Source: Bidens hawaiensis (taxonomy: Eukaryota; Streptophyta; Magnoliopsida; Asterales; Asteraceae). From it: 64,000 nucleotides of DNA. Shown in pieces: positions 54,291-64,000 of the stretch. Below the pieces are notes generated by a model. That model was not told the DNA's origin. It saw nothing but the letters and a program-made list of their open reading frames with translations, and ran no database searches. The first letter of the stretch is position 1. Each line of letters begins with the position of its first letter. The stretch covers positions 58,962-122,961 of the forward strand of contig JAIQDT010007630.1 in NCBI GenBank assembly GCA_021521415.1, given 5' to 3'. Made by a program: the position numbers and the translations under genes.

Positions 54291-55177
54291 TGGTGGAACG
54301 ACAACGACCACCTAGATTTGGGGATTGGCCTGAATCTTCCCAACCATATTCGATCAGCAAACATTCATGGGTGCAAATATGGAGAGCGCGTTAAAGCAAA
54401 GTTATGACTGCCTAGAACTATGGAACCGAACTAGGGCTTATGCCTTTGAACAAGAGATGAACAACCGGTACATTGATGATCGACATCGACAGATGCATAA
54501 TGCATGGCATGTGGGAAACTAGTCATGGCTGACACGCCAATTATGGACTACATTACCTTGCCACCATATGATGGTAGTGTGTCAAACCCTACGCCACCAT
54601 TGTTTCACTACATGTGGGTGGATCCCAACCAAGGTCCGAGTTAAGATGCCTCACAACAAGAAGGAGGTGAACAAGGTGGTGGTGAACAAGGAGCATTTTA
54701 ATTTGGAGAGTTCTCGAATATGATGACATCCTTATTCGGGCCACCTCAGTTGCGCTACTACTAATTAGATGCTTTCTTGTCCTAGTTTGTATATTGGTGA
54801 ATATTTCCTTTTGTATTTTTCAAGGGTTGGGTGGTTTGGGTGGTGTATGTGTGATATTGTATTCAGGGTTGTGGACAGATGGGAGTGTGAACTTTATTTA
54901 TAAAAAAATTAAAAAATTAATAATAATAAAATATGTGTCAAGACCATACATTGGGGACAATGCATCTCAAGTGTGGGGATGTGGATAAATTTTTAAGCAA
55001 ATTTAAAATTATTTGAGGAACTTTTTGTTTATGGTTCCAAGATGTGTTGAGGTAAAAGGTCCCTTTCATGATCATATTTCCCACGTGTGAGTGTTGCCGA
55101 GTTTTACAAAATGGTTTTAGATTTTCCGCCAAGAGTGACATATTTTTGGTTATTTATTTCACGTAACATGGCAATAA
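54291..55177 (+). other. Unclassified retroelement fragment with short open stretch
   Basis: At about 54370-54522 one frame reads ANMESALKQSYDCLELWNRT followed by AYAFEQEMNNRYID, ending at a stop. Another frame carries MADTPIMDYITLPPYDG near 54525. The rest is A/T-rich with Gly-coding repeats (GGTGGTGAACAAGG). The sequence is continuous with 60248 onward once Copia H and one CTAAA are removed. I suspect the 3' region of an Athila-like Gypsy element but cannot name the product. Confidence 0.4.
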
Positions 55178-55182
55178 CTAAA
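55178..55182. repeat. Left target-site duplication of Copia H (CTAAA)
   Basis: CTAAA lies directly before the LTR end at 55183 and is repeated at 60243-60247. Confidence 0.85.
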
Positions 55183-55383
55183 TGTCGGTCTCGATTATAT
55201 CGCTTAATCACTATGTCATAACCCACACATTAAGTGATGACAAGAAGGTTAATGAATTGCTAATTTAGGAAAGAAAAATAGAGTAGTAATAGCGGAAACA
55301 CTAACACACTAAATGTTGCTTACTAGACACAAAGGTAACAAACACACTTTGTAACTCAAAAGATTTCCATTACCATTGTTTAT
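55183..55383 (-). repeat. Copia H left LTR end piece
   Basis: About 200 bp ending (minus strand) ATCGAGACCGACA, like LTR D. U3 and the TATA region are missing; the piece is joined directly to gag at about 55383. Confidence 0.8.
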
Positions 55384-56779
55384 GTTGAAATTTACGGGAG
55401 CTTGTGGAGGGTTCTGATTGTTGTTTCTTTGATAATTCTGGTTTTGGGGAACAGCTTGCTGGTGATTCTTTGTTTGTTGGTTGTTGTAATTGTTGTTGAA
55501 GTTGTTGAAGTTTCTTTGTTGACCATGATGTTGATCGTGGTATTGATAATTGTTTCTTGGTTGAGCAAACTGATTGTTTTGGAAGTTTCTTGGTTGATTT
55601 CACTCCCTTGCAAAATGTCCTGGTTTTTGACAGTTGTAGAAGATAGCTTTTGACATGTTAAAACCTATTCTTTCATTAGGACGAGAAACAAGATACCTTC
55701 CTGTTCTGTTGAACAACCTTTTGCTTCTCAATGCTGGCATAGCGGCATGCAATTTTAAATCCATGTCCTCTAGATCATCTTCATCAATTTGCACAAGACC
55801 ATCTTGAACATCACTTGTTTGGATCATATTTTTGGCAACAAAGGCATTGTATAAATCTATGAACATAGAAAACAAGGCTTGGTATTCATTTACTTTACCA
55901 ATATTACCATCACCAGAAGGTGTATGCCCACTGGCCATTGAGGTTAAGTCATTGTCATCAATCAATTGGACATTGAATATTGATTGTCCACATCGATTAC
56001 TTGAACTTCCAGCAACAAATCTTATAGGTGTATCTCCACCATGCTCACTTGGTTCTTCAATAATTGGAATTTGTTGTTGGCTCTTTGTAGACAAGTTTCC
56101 CATTGGTGCAACAAGTGTATTGGTCACTTGAAAACGTGGTTTGACTTCCTTGATCATTTCATTTTCAAACATCTCTATCTATGCCGCTTGCAGTTAGCAA
56201 ACCACATCATCAAGCTTGAGTGCATCAAAGTTTGGTTTATGCCTAATGAATTTGTTGGCAGTATACCATTCTTTTAATAAGGATGATAGCAACATTGTAT
56301 TCAAATCAGAATCAGTGACTACATAATCAGTTGTCCTGATTTCATTGACAAAAGTTAGGAATATTTCCAAGACAAAGTTCAGTATTTCACCATCTTTATA
56401 CTTGAGTCGGTCAAGTTGTTGCTTCATCCTTTCTTTCTTGATATTCTTCAATTCTGGATTGCCTTCAAACATTTCCAACAAAGCATCATACTGGCTTTGG
56501 CTGTTGCATGGTGAGCAACGGTTTTATGAATTTCCCAAGATAAGCCCAACTTCAGCATCGCTAAGGCGCTGTCATCGACCTTTTTCATTCTAGCTTCAAC
56601 AACCGGGTTGTTGTTTGTTCCATCTGCCACATATGGTCCAGTCTTGATAGATTGCCACATCTCTACATCATTGTAGCACACTGCGGCTTCAAACAACACT
56701 TCTACTTGATAAAGTTCTCATGTCTGTACAATCTGGGAATTTTGTTAGTAGACACTTCTTGCTCATCATATCCAGACAT
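55384..56779 (-). pseudogene. gag of Copia H, copy 1
   Basis: ATG (complement of 56777-56779) is followed by a damaged N-terminus. Then WQSIKTGPYVADGTNNNPVV (about 56655), LDRLKYKDGEILNFVLEIFL (about 56400), EMIKEVKPRFQVTNTLVAP (about 56160) and the first knuckle AIFYNCQKPGHFARE (about 55645-55600). An Asn/Gln-rich stretch ends at the LTR junction. Frameshifts near 56480 and 56190 break it. The second half of gag with the second knuckle is missing. The close match to copy 2 shows the duplication is not very old relative to the element. Confidence 0.82.
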
Positions 56780-57104
56780 ATTTTTGGTATTTTATAAGCA
56801 ATTTTTGAACAATGAAGATAAACTTAACAAATACTTTAATAAAAACTCAAATACGCTTTAGAAAATAATCAAATCTGTGGATGAAATCCTCATATCTGAT
56901 ATATCCGGATTAATTAGAGCAAGATTAATAACAAAGAAATGGAGATCTAAGAGAGAAAACTCTTTTAAACCTCAAATCAAATGTAGATATGAGAAATGAC
57001 AGCTGACGTCACTAATCGATGAAACAATAGTCAGCTAAGGTCATTCATCGTTTTCAAATCAGCAATCAAACAGCAACAGTTCTTCTCCCAAATAACAAAC
57101 ACAA

Positions 57105-57116
57105 GCTCTGATACCA
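57105..57116 (-). promoter_or_regulatory. Internal primer-binding site of Copia H
   Basis: A perfect GCTCTGATACCA lies two bases from the internal LTR piece at 57119. Confidence 0.85.
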
Positions 57117-57118
57117 AA

Positions 57119-57305
57119 TATCGGTCCCGATTATATCCCTTAATCACTATGTCGTAACCTACACATTAAGTTTCGACAAGAAGGTTAACGACTTGCTAAT
57201 TTAGGAAACAACATTAAAGTATTAATGGCGGAAACACTAACACGCTAAATGTTGCTTACTAGACACAAAGGTAACAAACACACTCTGTAACTCAAAAGAT
57301 TTCCT
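57119..57305 (-). repeat. Copia H internal LTR end piece
   Basis: A copy of the LTR end at 55183-55383 (ATATCGGTCCCGATTATATC against TGTCGGTCTCGATTATATC). It is joined to gag copy 2 at the same junction as the left copy, with shared ATTTCCNTTACCATTGTTT. Confidence 0.82.
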
Positions 57306-58768
57306 TTACCATTGTTTTTGTTGGAATTTGTGGGAGCTTGTGGAGGGTTCTGATTGTTGTTTCTTTGATAATTCTGGTTTTTGGGGAACAACTTGCTGGT
57401 GATTCTATGCTTGTTGGTTGTTGTAATTGTTGTTGTTGTTGTTGAAGTTTCTTTGCTAGCTATTATGTTGATTCTTGTATTGATAATTGTTTCTTGCTTG
57501 AGCAAACTGATTGTTTTGGGAGTTTCTTGGTTGATTGCTCTCCCTTGAAAAATGTCCTGGTTGTTAACAGTTGTAGCAGATAGCTTTTGACTTGTCAAAA
57601 CCTATACTTTCATTAGGACCAGAAACAAGATACCTTCATGTTCTGTTGAACAACCTTTTGCTTCTTAATGCTGGCATAGCGACATGCATTTTTAAATCCA
57701 TATCCTCTAGATCATCTTCATCAATTTGCTCAAGACCATCTTGAACATCACTTGTTTGGATCATATTTTTGGCAACAAAGGCATTGTATAAATCTATGAA
57801 CATAGAAAACAAGGCTTGGTATTCATTTACTTTACCAATATTACCATCACTAGAAGGTGTATGCCCACTGGCCAATGAGGTTGAGTCATTGTCATCAATC
57901 AATTGGACATTGAATCTTGATTGTCCACATCGATTACTTGAACTTCCAGCAACAAAACTTATAGGTGTATCTCCACCATGCTCACTTGGTTCTTCAATAA
58001 TTGGAATTTATTTTTGGCTCTTTGTAGATAAGTTTCCCATTGGTGCAATAAGTGAACTAGTCACTCGAAAACCGGGTTTGTCTTCCTTGATCATTTCATT
58101 TTCAGTAATCTCTATCTATGCAAGAAATTGAGTGCATCAAAGTTTGGTTTCTGCCTAATGATCATTTCATTTCACTTACAGATGCAAATAACATCATCAA
58201 AATTGAGTGCATTAAAGTTTGGTTTCTGCCTAATGAATTTGCTGGAAGTATACCATTATTTTGATAAGGATGATAGTAACTTTGTATTCAAATCAGAATC
58301 AGTGACTACATAATAGTTGTCCTGATTTCATTGACAATAGCCAAGAAATCTTTCCAAGACAGACTTTTGTCTTTCACAATCTTGATACTTGAATCGGTCA
58401 AGTTGTTGCTTCATCCTTTCTTTCGTGATATTCTACAACTCTGGATTGCCTTCAAACATTTCTAACAAAGCATCATACATGGCTTTGGCTGTTGCATGGT
58501 GAGCAACTTTTGTAAGAATTTCCCAAGATAAGCACAACTTCAGCATAGCTAAGGCGCTGTCATCGACCTTTTTCATTCTAACTTCAACAACCAGGTTGTT
58601 GTTTGTTCCATCTGCCACATAGGGTCCAGTCTTGATAGATTGCCACATCTTTACATCATTGTAGCACAATGCGGCTTCAAACAACACGTTGCATTTGATA
58701 AAGTTCTCATGTCCGTACAATCTGGGAATTTTGTTAGTAGACACTTCTTGCTCATTATATCCAGACAT
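57306..58768 (-). pseudogene. gag of Copia H, copy 2
   Basis: ATG at 58768 opens MSGYNEQEVSTNKIPRLYGH. Then WQSIKTGPYVADGTNNNLVV, a stop at about 58433, the central region with SLASGHTPSSDGNIGKVNEY (about 57860) and the knuckle CYNC-stop-QPGHFSRE (about 57575-57540). The Asn/Gln-rich stretch runs into the LTR piece at about 57305. Numerous stops and frameshifts make it non-functional. It is 1989 bp from copy 1, ATG to ATG. Confidence 0.82.
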
Positions 58769-59102
58769 CTTTTTGGTATTTTATAAGATATTTTTGAACA
58801 ATGAAGATAAACTTAACAAATATTTTAATAAAAACTCAAATACTCTTTTGAAAATAATCAAATCTGTGGATGAAATCCTTATATTTGATATATCCAGATT
58901 GATTAGAGTAAGATTAATAACAAAGAAATGAAGATCTAAGAGCGAAAATACTTTTAAACCTCAAATCAAATGTAGATCTGAGAAATGACAAATAGGACAG
59001 CTAACGTCAATAATCGATGAAACAGTAGTCAGCTGACGTCATTCATCGTCTTCAATTCAGTAATCAATCAACAACAGTTCTTCACCCAAATAGCAAACAC
59101 AA

Positions 59103-59114
59103 ACTTTGATACCA
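59103..59114 (-). promoter_or_regulatory. Outer primer-binding site of Copia H, degenerate
   Basis: ACTTTGATACCA matches GCTCTGATACCA at 10 of 12 positions, next to the LTR end at 59116. Confidence 0.65.
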
Positions 59115-59115
59115 C

Positions 59116-60242
59116 TTTTCGTCACGATTATATCTCTTAATCACTATGTCGTAACCCACACATTAAGTGTCGACAAGAAAGTTAACGACTTGCTAATTTA
59201 GGAAACAATAATTGAGTATTAATCGCGGAAACATTAACACACTAAATGTTGCTTACTAGACACAAAGGTAACAAACACACTCTGTAACTCAAAATATTTC
59301 CATTAATATAATCTATCATAAACAATAGGAAATAAATTATGGTTTCAGAATGGAATGTTTGGATCTTGAGGAGAATTTCCGTACAGGAATATGTCAGCCG
59401 TCAAAATCAGAATCAGGTGTAAGGTCTAGGTGTCGTCTCTTTAGGCATGCCCTAAATTATTTCTTTTATAGGTCTGCCCTGACACCTGACATTCCTTCTA
59501 GAAACCCTAAAGATAGTAACATTACATATTCAAACGAAATACAAAATATTCTAAGTGTAAACAGGTCTTCGAGCAAGCTTTGCAGCTTTCGTCTTCTTCG
59601 AGCAGACCTGGTAACCAAAGTGTGCTGGGGAACAGTTCTCTGGGCAGACTTTACTTAGGATATTTTCCTTAGAAAATATCCATCTAGCAGACGTCAATCT
59701 TCTTGACCATATCAAACTATTCTCGATATAGTCCTATGAGCAAACTTGTTCTTCAGAAAGCCCTTCAACTCTTTGTTAACATTAACTTATTGAGCAAACC
59801 AAAGTGTGTTGGGAACAATGTAGCTTGTGTTGGTAGCACTATAGCATACTCTGAGTTAAACCTTTCTAGTAAGAAGTCCTTAGTATATTTATTTATCAAC
59901 TTCCTTCAAGCTTGTTGGGACTAATGTTTATTAAGAATAAACCTTGCTAGATCTTCCAAAAGACTTGGTATCAGCTTGATTTAGCCAAGGGTTTGCTCGG
60001 AAACAAACCTTGCTTGGATTGAAGAACAACCTTGCTAGACATGGTGAAGTATCCTCGAACTTACACTTAAGAAGACTTCAAGAAGATAACCTTGCCCGAA
60101 AGGCAAAATACCTTGCTAGATTTACTAAAAGCTCATTGGGAGGCCCAAGTGTGCTTGGTTTCCATACTTAGCCTTTTCTGAGAGAGGTTGAGAAGATTCT
60201 AATATTCCTTATGTCTTTTCTTGTCATTTCTTCGACTCAACA
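59116..60242 (-). repeat. 5' LTR of Copia H, complete
   Basis: The LTR is 1127 bp, starting TGTTGAGTCGAAG (60242) on the minus strand. CGAGCAAG/CTTGCTAGA words fill 59560-60130 upstream of a CTATAAAAG TATA box (about 59465-59473 in complement). It is homologous to LTR D and the LTR of Copia E. Confidence 0.85.
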
Positions 60243-60247
60243 CTAAA
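60243..60247. repeat. Right target-site duplication of Copia H (CTAAA)
   Basis: Second CTAAA copy, matching 55178-55182. Confidence 0.85.
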
Positions 60248-62430
60248 TTTCGGGTTGGAACTTTATACCACGGGTTTTCATAGTTGGCATTGTTTAAGGA
60301 TAGCAGTGTGACCTTTCTGATAGAACTTGTGTAATATATGCGTTCCGATACCTTAGCTTGGCATTAGTAAAAAAACGACAGAGGCATTTTTGTATAGCCT
60401 CGTCTGGATGTGTGCAAGTGTGGGTTTTGGGGGTTGACCTCATACATTATATATATGAGTGTGGTTAATGAGAGGGGCGAGGGGTTGGTTCTCTTAGAAG
60501 CCATTATTGGACTTATTGTTTATCAATCAACACCATGTTGTTACATTTGGGAGATGGTCTGGCTTAGTAGGTTATTTCTTGTATTTGTATTTTTGTTTTG
60601 TAATTGTTATGAAGTATTTAGTATTTTGTTTATTTGTGAAAAAAATATGAAAAAAAAATATCTGAGATCCATTAGTCAAAGTATGGAATGACGAGAAAAA
60701 AGGAAAGAAAAAAAAGAGATAAAGAAAAGTTAGAGGCGTATGTAGTTTATTTTATTTTGTTTTGTATGTTTATTTAGTTTTTATGTAATAAGCCGGATCA
60801 GATCGCTTGGGCTACTTTCAATATTCCCATTACGTACCCTAACACTTGGCCCTGTTAAAACCCATGGTAAGCCCTCTTGATTTGCACGAGTATCTCTGCA
60901 TTTATTAGGTGGAGGTTTGATAGTTGCACAATCTTATTATAGTGGATTTACACACTTGAATTTGGGTGGACTAGCACATCATGCTAGCTTTGAGGAAGAT
61001 ATTGAGTGGAAAGTTCACGAGGGGTGTCTTGCGTGAAAGAAAAACAGGAAACGTGTTAGGTTTGTTGAATTTCTATGTTTGATGAATAGAAACGTGTTAA
61101 TAGTGCAAATACAAAACATGTGGGATTAGGGCATGACTTGGGAACTGAATCAAGACACTTTTGTTGAAATGAGTTAAAGTTTTAAAATGAATGAATCAGG
61201 TGCTTGAGGGCAAGAAATGGGTAAGTACAACAATGTGACTGGTGGTCCGTTGGACAACCTTTAAATTCTTAAAGACCTTTAATAATCATACATTTAATCG
61301 GTTTATTTTGTGGAATTGGATGACTAAGTTTAACTGATTATTTCAGGTACAAGAGACATAAAAGAAGTGGATGGGATGCGTTGGAATGAAGCTAGTTGAA
61401 ACGGGAAGCACATGCGATGGAAGATGGAAAATTAACAAGAAGGAGATGAAGTAAAAATGTCCTCCACCGTAGCTTACGGTGTCGACTGTAAGCTACAGTG
61501 TACCCTGATGAAATAGCCGCTACCGTAAGGCAGGTGTTACCCAACGTGGTGTTTTTGGATGCCACTGTAAGCTACGGTGACGGTGGCCACCGTAGCTTAC
61601 GGTGGGCCTGACACAGTTTGTGTAACTGCCATTTATACTCGTTTTTTGACGACTTTTCATTATCTTAGAACAAGGACGACCTAGGGGTGATTTTAAGGTG
61701 CCATATTTCAGTTGTGAGTTGTGTAGCCATAGAATACTTGTTTATTTATTCGTATGATTACTATAATCGAAGAGATGATGAACCAACGATGCTTGGCTAA
61801 TTCTCTTTGTGTTTTCCCTCGAATTGTAAGGTTTTGTTTGGAATGTTGATTGAATGTTTATGCAATTTCTAAGATAATAATTTGATCTTACTGATTTCCT
61901 TATTATGGTGTTTATGAATTGTTTGATAAATTGTTAGTTTTTTGAGTTCGTGTTCCATACCATCAGTTCTTGGTTCTATAGGCAATCGAGATTAATCGGG
62001 TGGGATTCGGGGTTGGATAAACTAATTGGTTTTTGAGTGATTACCTTGAGTTTTGTAATCCAAATACTTAGTCTTCAATTATCACAATCATTTGCATAAT
62101 CACGAACTAAGTCTTTATAGTTCATCTCATATTAAACGTTTACTTTAACATTCATAAAAACCTGAAACCAAGGGAAGGCATATTTTCTCGTCTTGATCTA
62201 AAACTCGTTGAATTGTTTTTAGTTCTTTTTGTTATTCAAATTAAACAACCAATCTTGGAATTTATTTTTTCAGTTTGTTTTAATATAGTTATTTTCTGCA
62301 ATTAGTTTTAATATAGTTATTTTTGGTAACACATTTTCCACAAACTCCTGTTGTTCGATACCACATACTGCTATCTAATTAGTGTATTTGGTTTATATTT
62401 GAGTGAGTCTACGAGCTCATGTCAATCGTC
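60248..62430 (+). repeat. 3' region/LTR of an unclassified (Athila-like?) retroelement
   Basis: This continues 54291-55177. There is no convincing gene; open stretches such as 60410-60691 lack domain features and codon character. Phrases such as GTTGTTCGATACCACATACT near 62350 resemble the LTR ends of Athila-type Gypsy elements as I remember them. A palindrome cluster lies at 61465-61604. LTR borders are not defined. Confidence 0.4.
61465..61604. repeat. Palindromic CACCGTAGCTTACGGTG cluster
   Basis: CACCGTAGCTTACGGTG (17 bp, nearly self-complementary) lies at 61465-61481 and 61588-61604. Variants lie at 61485-61499 (ACTGTAAGCTACAGT) and 61563-61579 (CACTGTAAGCTACGGTG), with a half-site near 61522. 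The last two form an inverted repeat of about 18-bp arms with a short spacer. Confidence 0.85.
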
Positions 62431-62439
62431 TAATTAACT

Positions 62440-63377
62440 GTGAAGAGTTCATCCAAGACTATTTCATGAGACAAATGGATCATGGATAATGGATGCTCTC
62501 GACACATCACCGACAATCCTTGTCTCTTTTCAAATGTAAATGACATAAAAGGGGGGTTATATTGCATTTGTGGGAAATCAAGGTGGTTTGATGACTATGG
62601 TGGGAGAAGTATTCAATGATTGTATGGCATTTGAGAAAGTAAATTATTATGACAAAGTGGTTCATAATCTATTAAGTGTTTCACAGATTTGTGATAAAAA
62701 GTATACCACTTTATTCACTAATAAAGAATGTGTTATTCTTAAATAGGGATTTGTTATTACCAAGGACATGACTGTCATGCGATCACCCCGATCAAATGAT
62801 ATCTATGTGCTTGAAATGGCATCTAAAGTATTATCTTCTTCAACAGCAACGTGTATCGTCTCAAAAGCAACTAAGAAGGATACGATCCTATGGCACATGC
62901 GAATGGGTCATATATTTGTAAGATGAATCATTTGACCGCAAATTATTTGGTGGATAGTGTTTTATTGAAATACTTTTAGATGATCAATTACTGTTTTGCG
63001 TGCAAGAAAGGGAAATAGAAGAAGATATCGCACCCGTTGAAGCATATCAACTCTATTACTACTCCATTGGAACGATTTCACATGGATTTATTTGGTCGTG
63101 TGAACCGACCAAGTATTGCTGGAGATCTCTATTGTTTGGTTGCCACCGATGATTATTCAAGAATTTCTTGGGTGTTATTTATAAGCATGAAAGATCAAAC
63201 ACCAGTTCTTGTGCAAAACTTGATCTACAAGATCAAATCGCTTTATAAACATAAAGTGTGATGTATCCAAAGTGATAATGGTAAGGACTTTAAGAATAGT
63301 ATCCTTGACTATTTCTGTATTCAAAAAGGTATTCATAGTTAATACAATGCTCCGTATGTGCCACATTAGAATGGTGT
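62440..63377 (+). pseudogene. Copia I: protease and integrase remnant
   Basis: It starts with GAGTTCATCCAAGACTATTTC, matching the pol start of Copia A. WIMDNGCSRHITDN follows; the protease DSG is DNG here. Then NLLSVSQICDKKYTTLF (about 62665) and an integrase with HMDLFGRVNRPS, DDYSRISWVLF (63155) and SDNGKDFKN. Many stops and frameshifts are present. The frame breaks at NGV (63378), just before the catalytic Glu, where a Gypsy LTR begins. The closest relative in the window is Copia A pol. Confidence 0.85.
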
Positions 63378-64000
63378 TGTCATACCCCAACCAAAGGCGG
63401 CGGAACATGCCCGGGTGCAACGGATTGCCCAAGAACACAAGGCATTATTAAAGTGATAATATTTAAACAACTCATTAATTTCATTCAATCACCAAAATAA
63501 CACATCTTGATAATAAAAAATAACTCCAAATATAAGAATTTAATTGTTCATTCTTCTAATAACCTAAACGGTCTCAAATAAGATAGCATCTTCAAACTCT
63601 AATCAACCAATAATCAAACCTATAACAATGCATAAAATAATATTTGTCAACACGTATGTTGGTGGGAAATTTCATGGTTTTGAGTATATATAATATGAGA
63701 CAAAATCCACAAAGGAATATGAGACTACATATAAAAGCATCAATTGCGGTATATAAATCATAAGTAAATGAGGATCCTTTCTACTTGCACAAGGCTAAAT
63801 AGTAAGGGGTGCGTATGATCATAGTTATTGAGGCTCAACAACCAGAAAATAAACACCCGTGCACGTAAAGCATTTGAAACATATAACACACAATAGAGCA
63901 AGTATTCTAAGTATCATACACCCTAGAGTTTGTGGTTTGATGATCGAGTATATTAGATCATTTTTGTTTTGAATAAGTATGCATGTTACCCCCAAAGTAT
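63378..64000 (-). repeat. Gypsy V LTR, minus strand, runs off the window
   Basis: TGTCATACCCCAACCAAAGG starts at 63378, followed by CGGCGGAACATG. This is the complement of the Gypsy LTR end seen at 44010-44048 and 27515-27547. The part near 63650-63710 (GTTTTGAGTATATATAATATG) matches 31105-31140 in complement. Its start lies beyond the window. Confidence 0.8.

Larger units (their letters stand above)
55183..60242 (-). mobile_element. Copia H: rearranged element with two tandem gag units, no pol
   Basis: Bounded by CTAAA duplications. Read on the minus strand: complete LTR (60242-59116), primer site, leader, gag copy 2 (58768-57306), LTR end piece (57305-57119), primer site, leader, gag copy 1 (56779-55384), LTR end piece (55383-55183). 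Both gag copies break into the LTR piece at the same point, so the two units (1.94 and 2.00 kb) are tandem duplicates. Pol and ORF3 are absent, and the left LTR lacks U3. The duplications at the outer ends show that the whole interval descends from one integration event. Confidence 0.85.

Noticed and set aside
60410..60691. 93-codon open frame (starts MCKCGFWGLTSYII)
   Set aside because: No domain, Tyr/Phe/Leu-rich chance translation of T-rich DNA inside a retroelement 3' region.

Overview
The window is plant nuclear DNA made almost entirely of nested LTR retrotransposons. I found no host protein-coding gene, rRNA gene or credible tRNA gene. Priming sites complementary to initiator tRNA-Met (core TGGTATCAGAGC), two retroelement superfamilies (Ty1/Copia of SIRE/Maximus type and Ty3/Gypsy chromovirus type), plant TATA boxes and an additional ORF3 in the Copia elements point to a large-genome eudicot. 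From memory of similar elements I would guess Asteraceae, but that is inference.

Layout. 1-325: short repeated words, possibly the end of a DNA transposon. 326-2480: 3' half of a decayed Gypsy pol plus the first bases of its LTR. 2481-27164: Copia element A on the minus strand (5' LTR 26606-27164, split gag, pol 9849-6482, ORF3 3532-2537). It is interrupted at 12669-24998 by Copia element B on the plus strand. B is structurally complete: two 473-bp LTRs with two differences between them, a TGTGT target duplication, gag, pol, ORF3 and a polypurine tract. Only a few stops and frameshifts break its genes. 27165-27547: a Gypsy LTR end. 27548-29453: a non-coding Copia fragment. 29454-33566: Gypsy II (LTR, primer site, gag). 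33567-38454: Copia F (gag, protease, integrase). 38455-40242: a Gypsy LTR fragment and a complete 1.12-kb Copia LTR. 40243-41639: a minus-strand Copia tail. 41640-45115: Gypsy IV (2.4-kb LTR, leader, start of gag). 45116-54290: Copia E, minus strand, decayed. 55183-60242: Copia H, a rearranged insertion with two tandem gag copies bounded by a CTAAA target duplication. It sits in an unclassified, possibly Athila-like retroelement (54291-55177 and 60248-62430). 62440-63377: a Copia protease-integrase remnant. 63378-64000: a Gypsy LTR on the minus strand.

The most interesting signal is non-coding. Each SIRE-like Copia lineage carries its own short word, repeated in both orientations: GCGAASTT in B, RCGAAY with flanking TAA/TTA in A, and CGAGYAAG in E, F, H and related LTRs. 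In A and B the clusters lie directly upstream of a TATA box in the LTR and again upstream of a second TATA box before ORF3. In E the same word occurs in the LTR and in the pol-ORF3 spacer. In A this pre-ORF3 module also has a plausible 5'-UTR intron. The words are nearly absent from coding sequence. I read this as an internal ORF3 promoter that copies the LTR logic. My hypothesis is that an element-encoded protein, perhaps ORF3, recognises the lineage-specific word. The anti-silencing VANC proteins and their short dispersed motifs in Arabidopsis VANDAL elements are an analogy, not a homology claim.

In B the gene order suggests a division of labour. The LTR promoter drives the genomic RNA that encodes Gag and Pol; pol begins just after a splice-acceptor-like TTGTGCAG at the gag stop. 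ORF3 appears to be expressed separately from the internal promoter.
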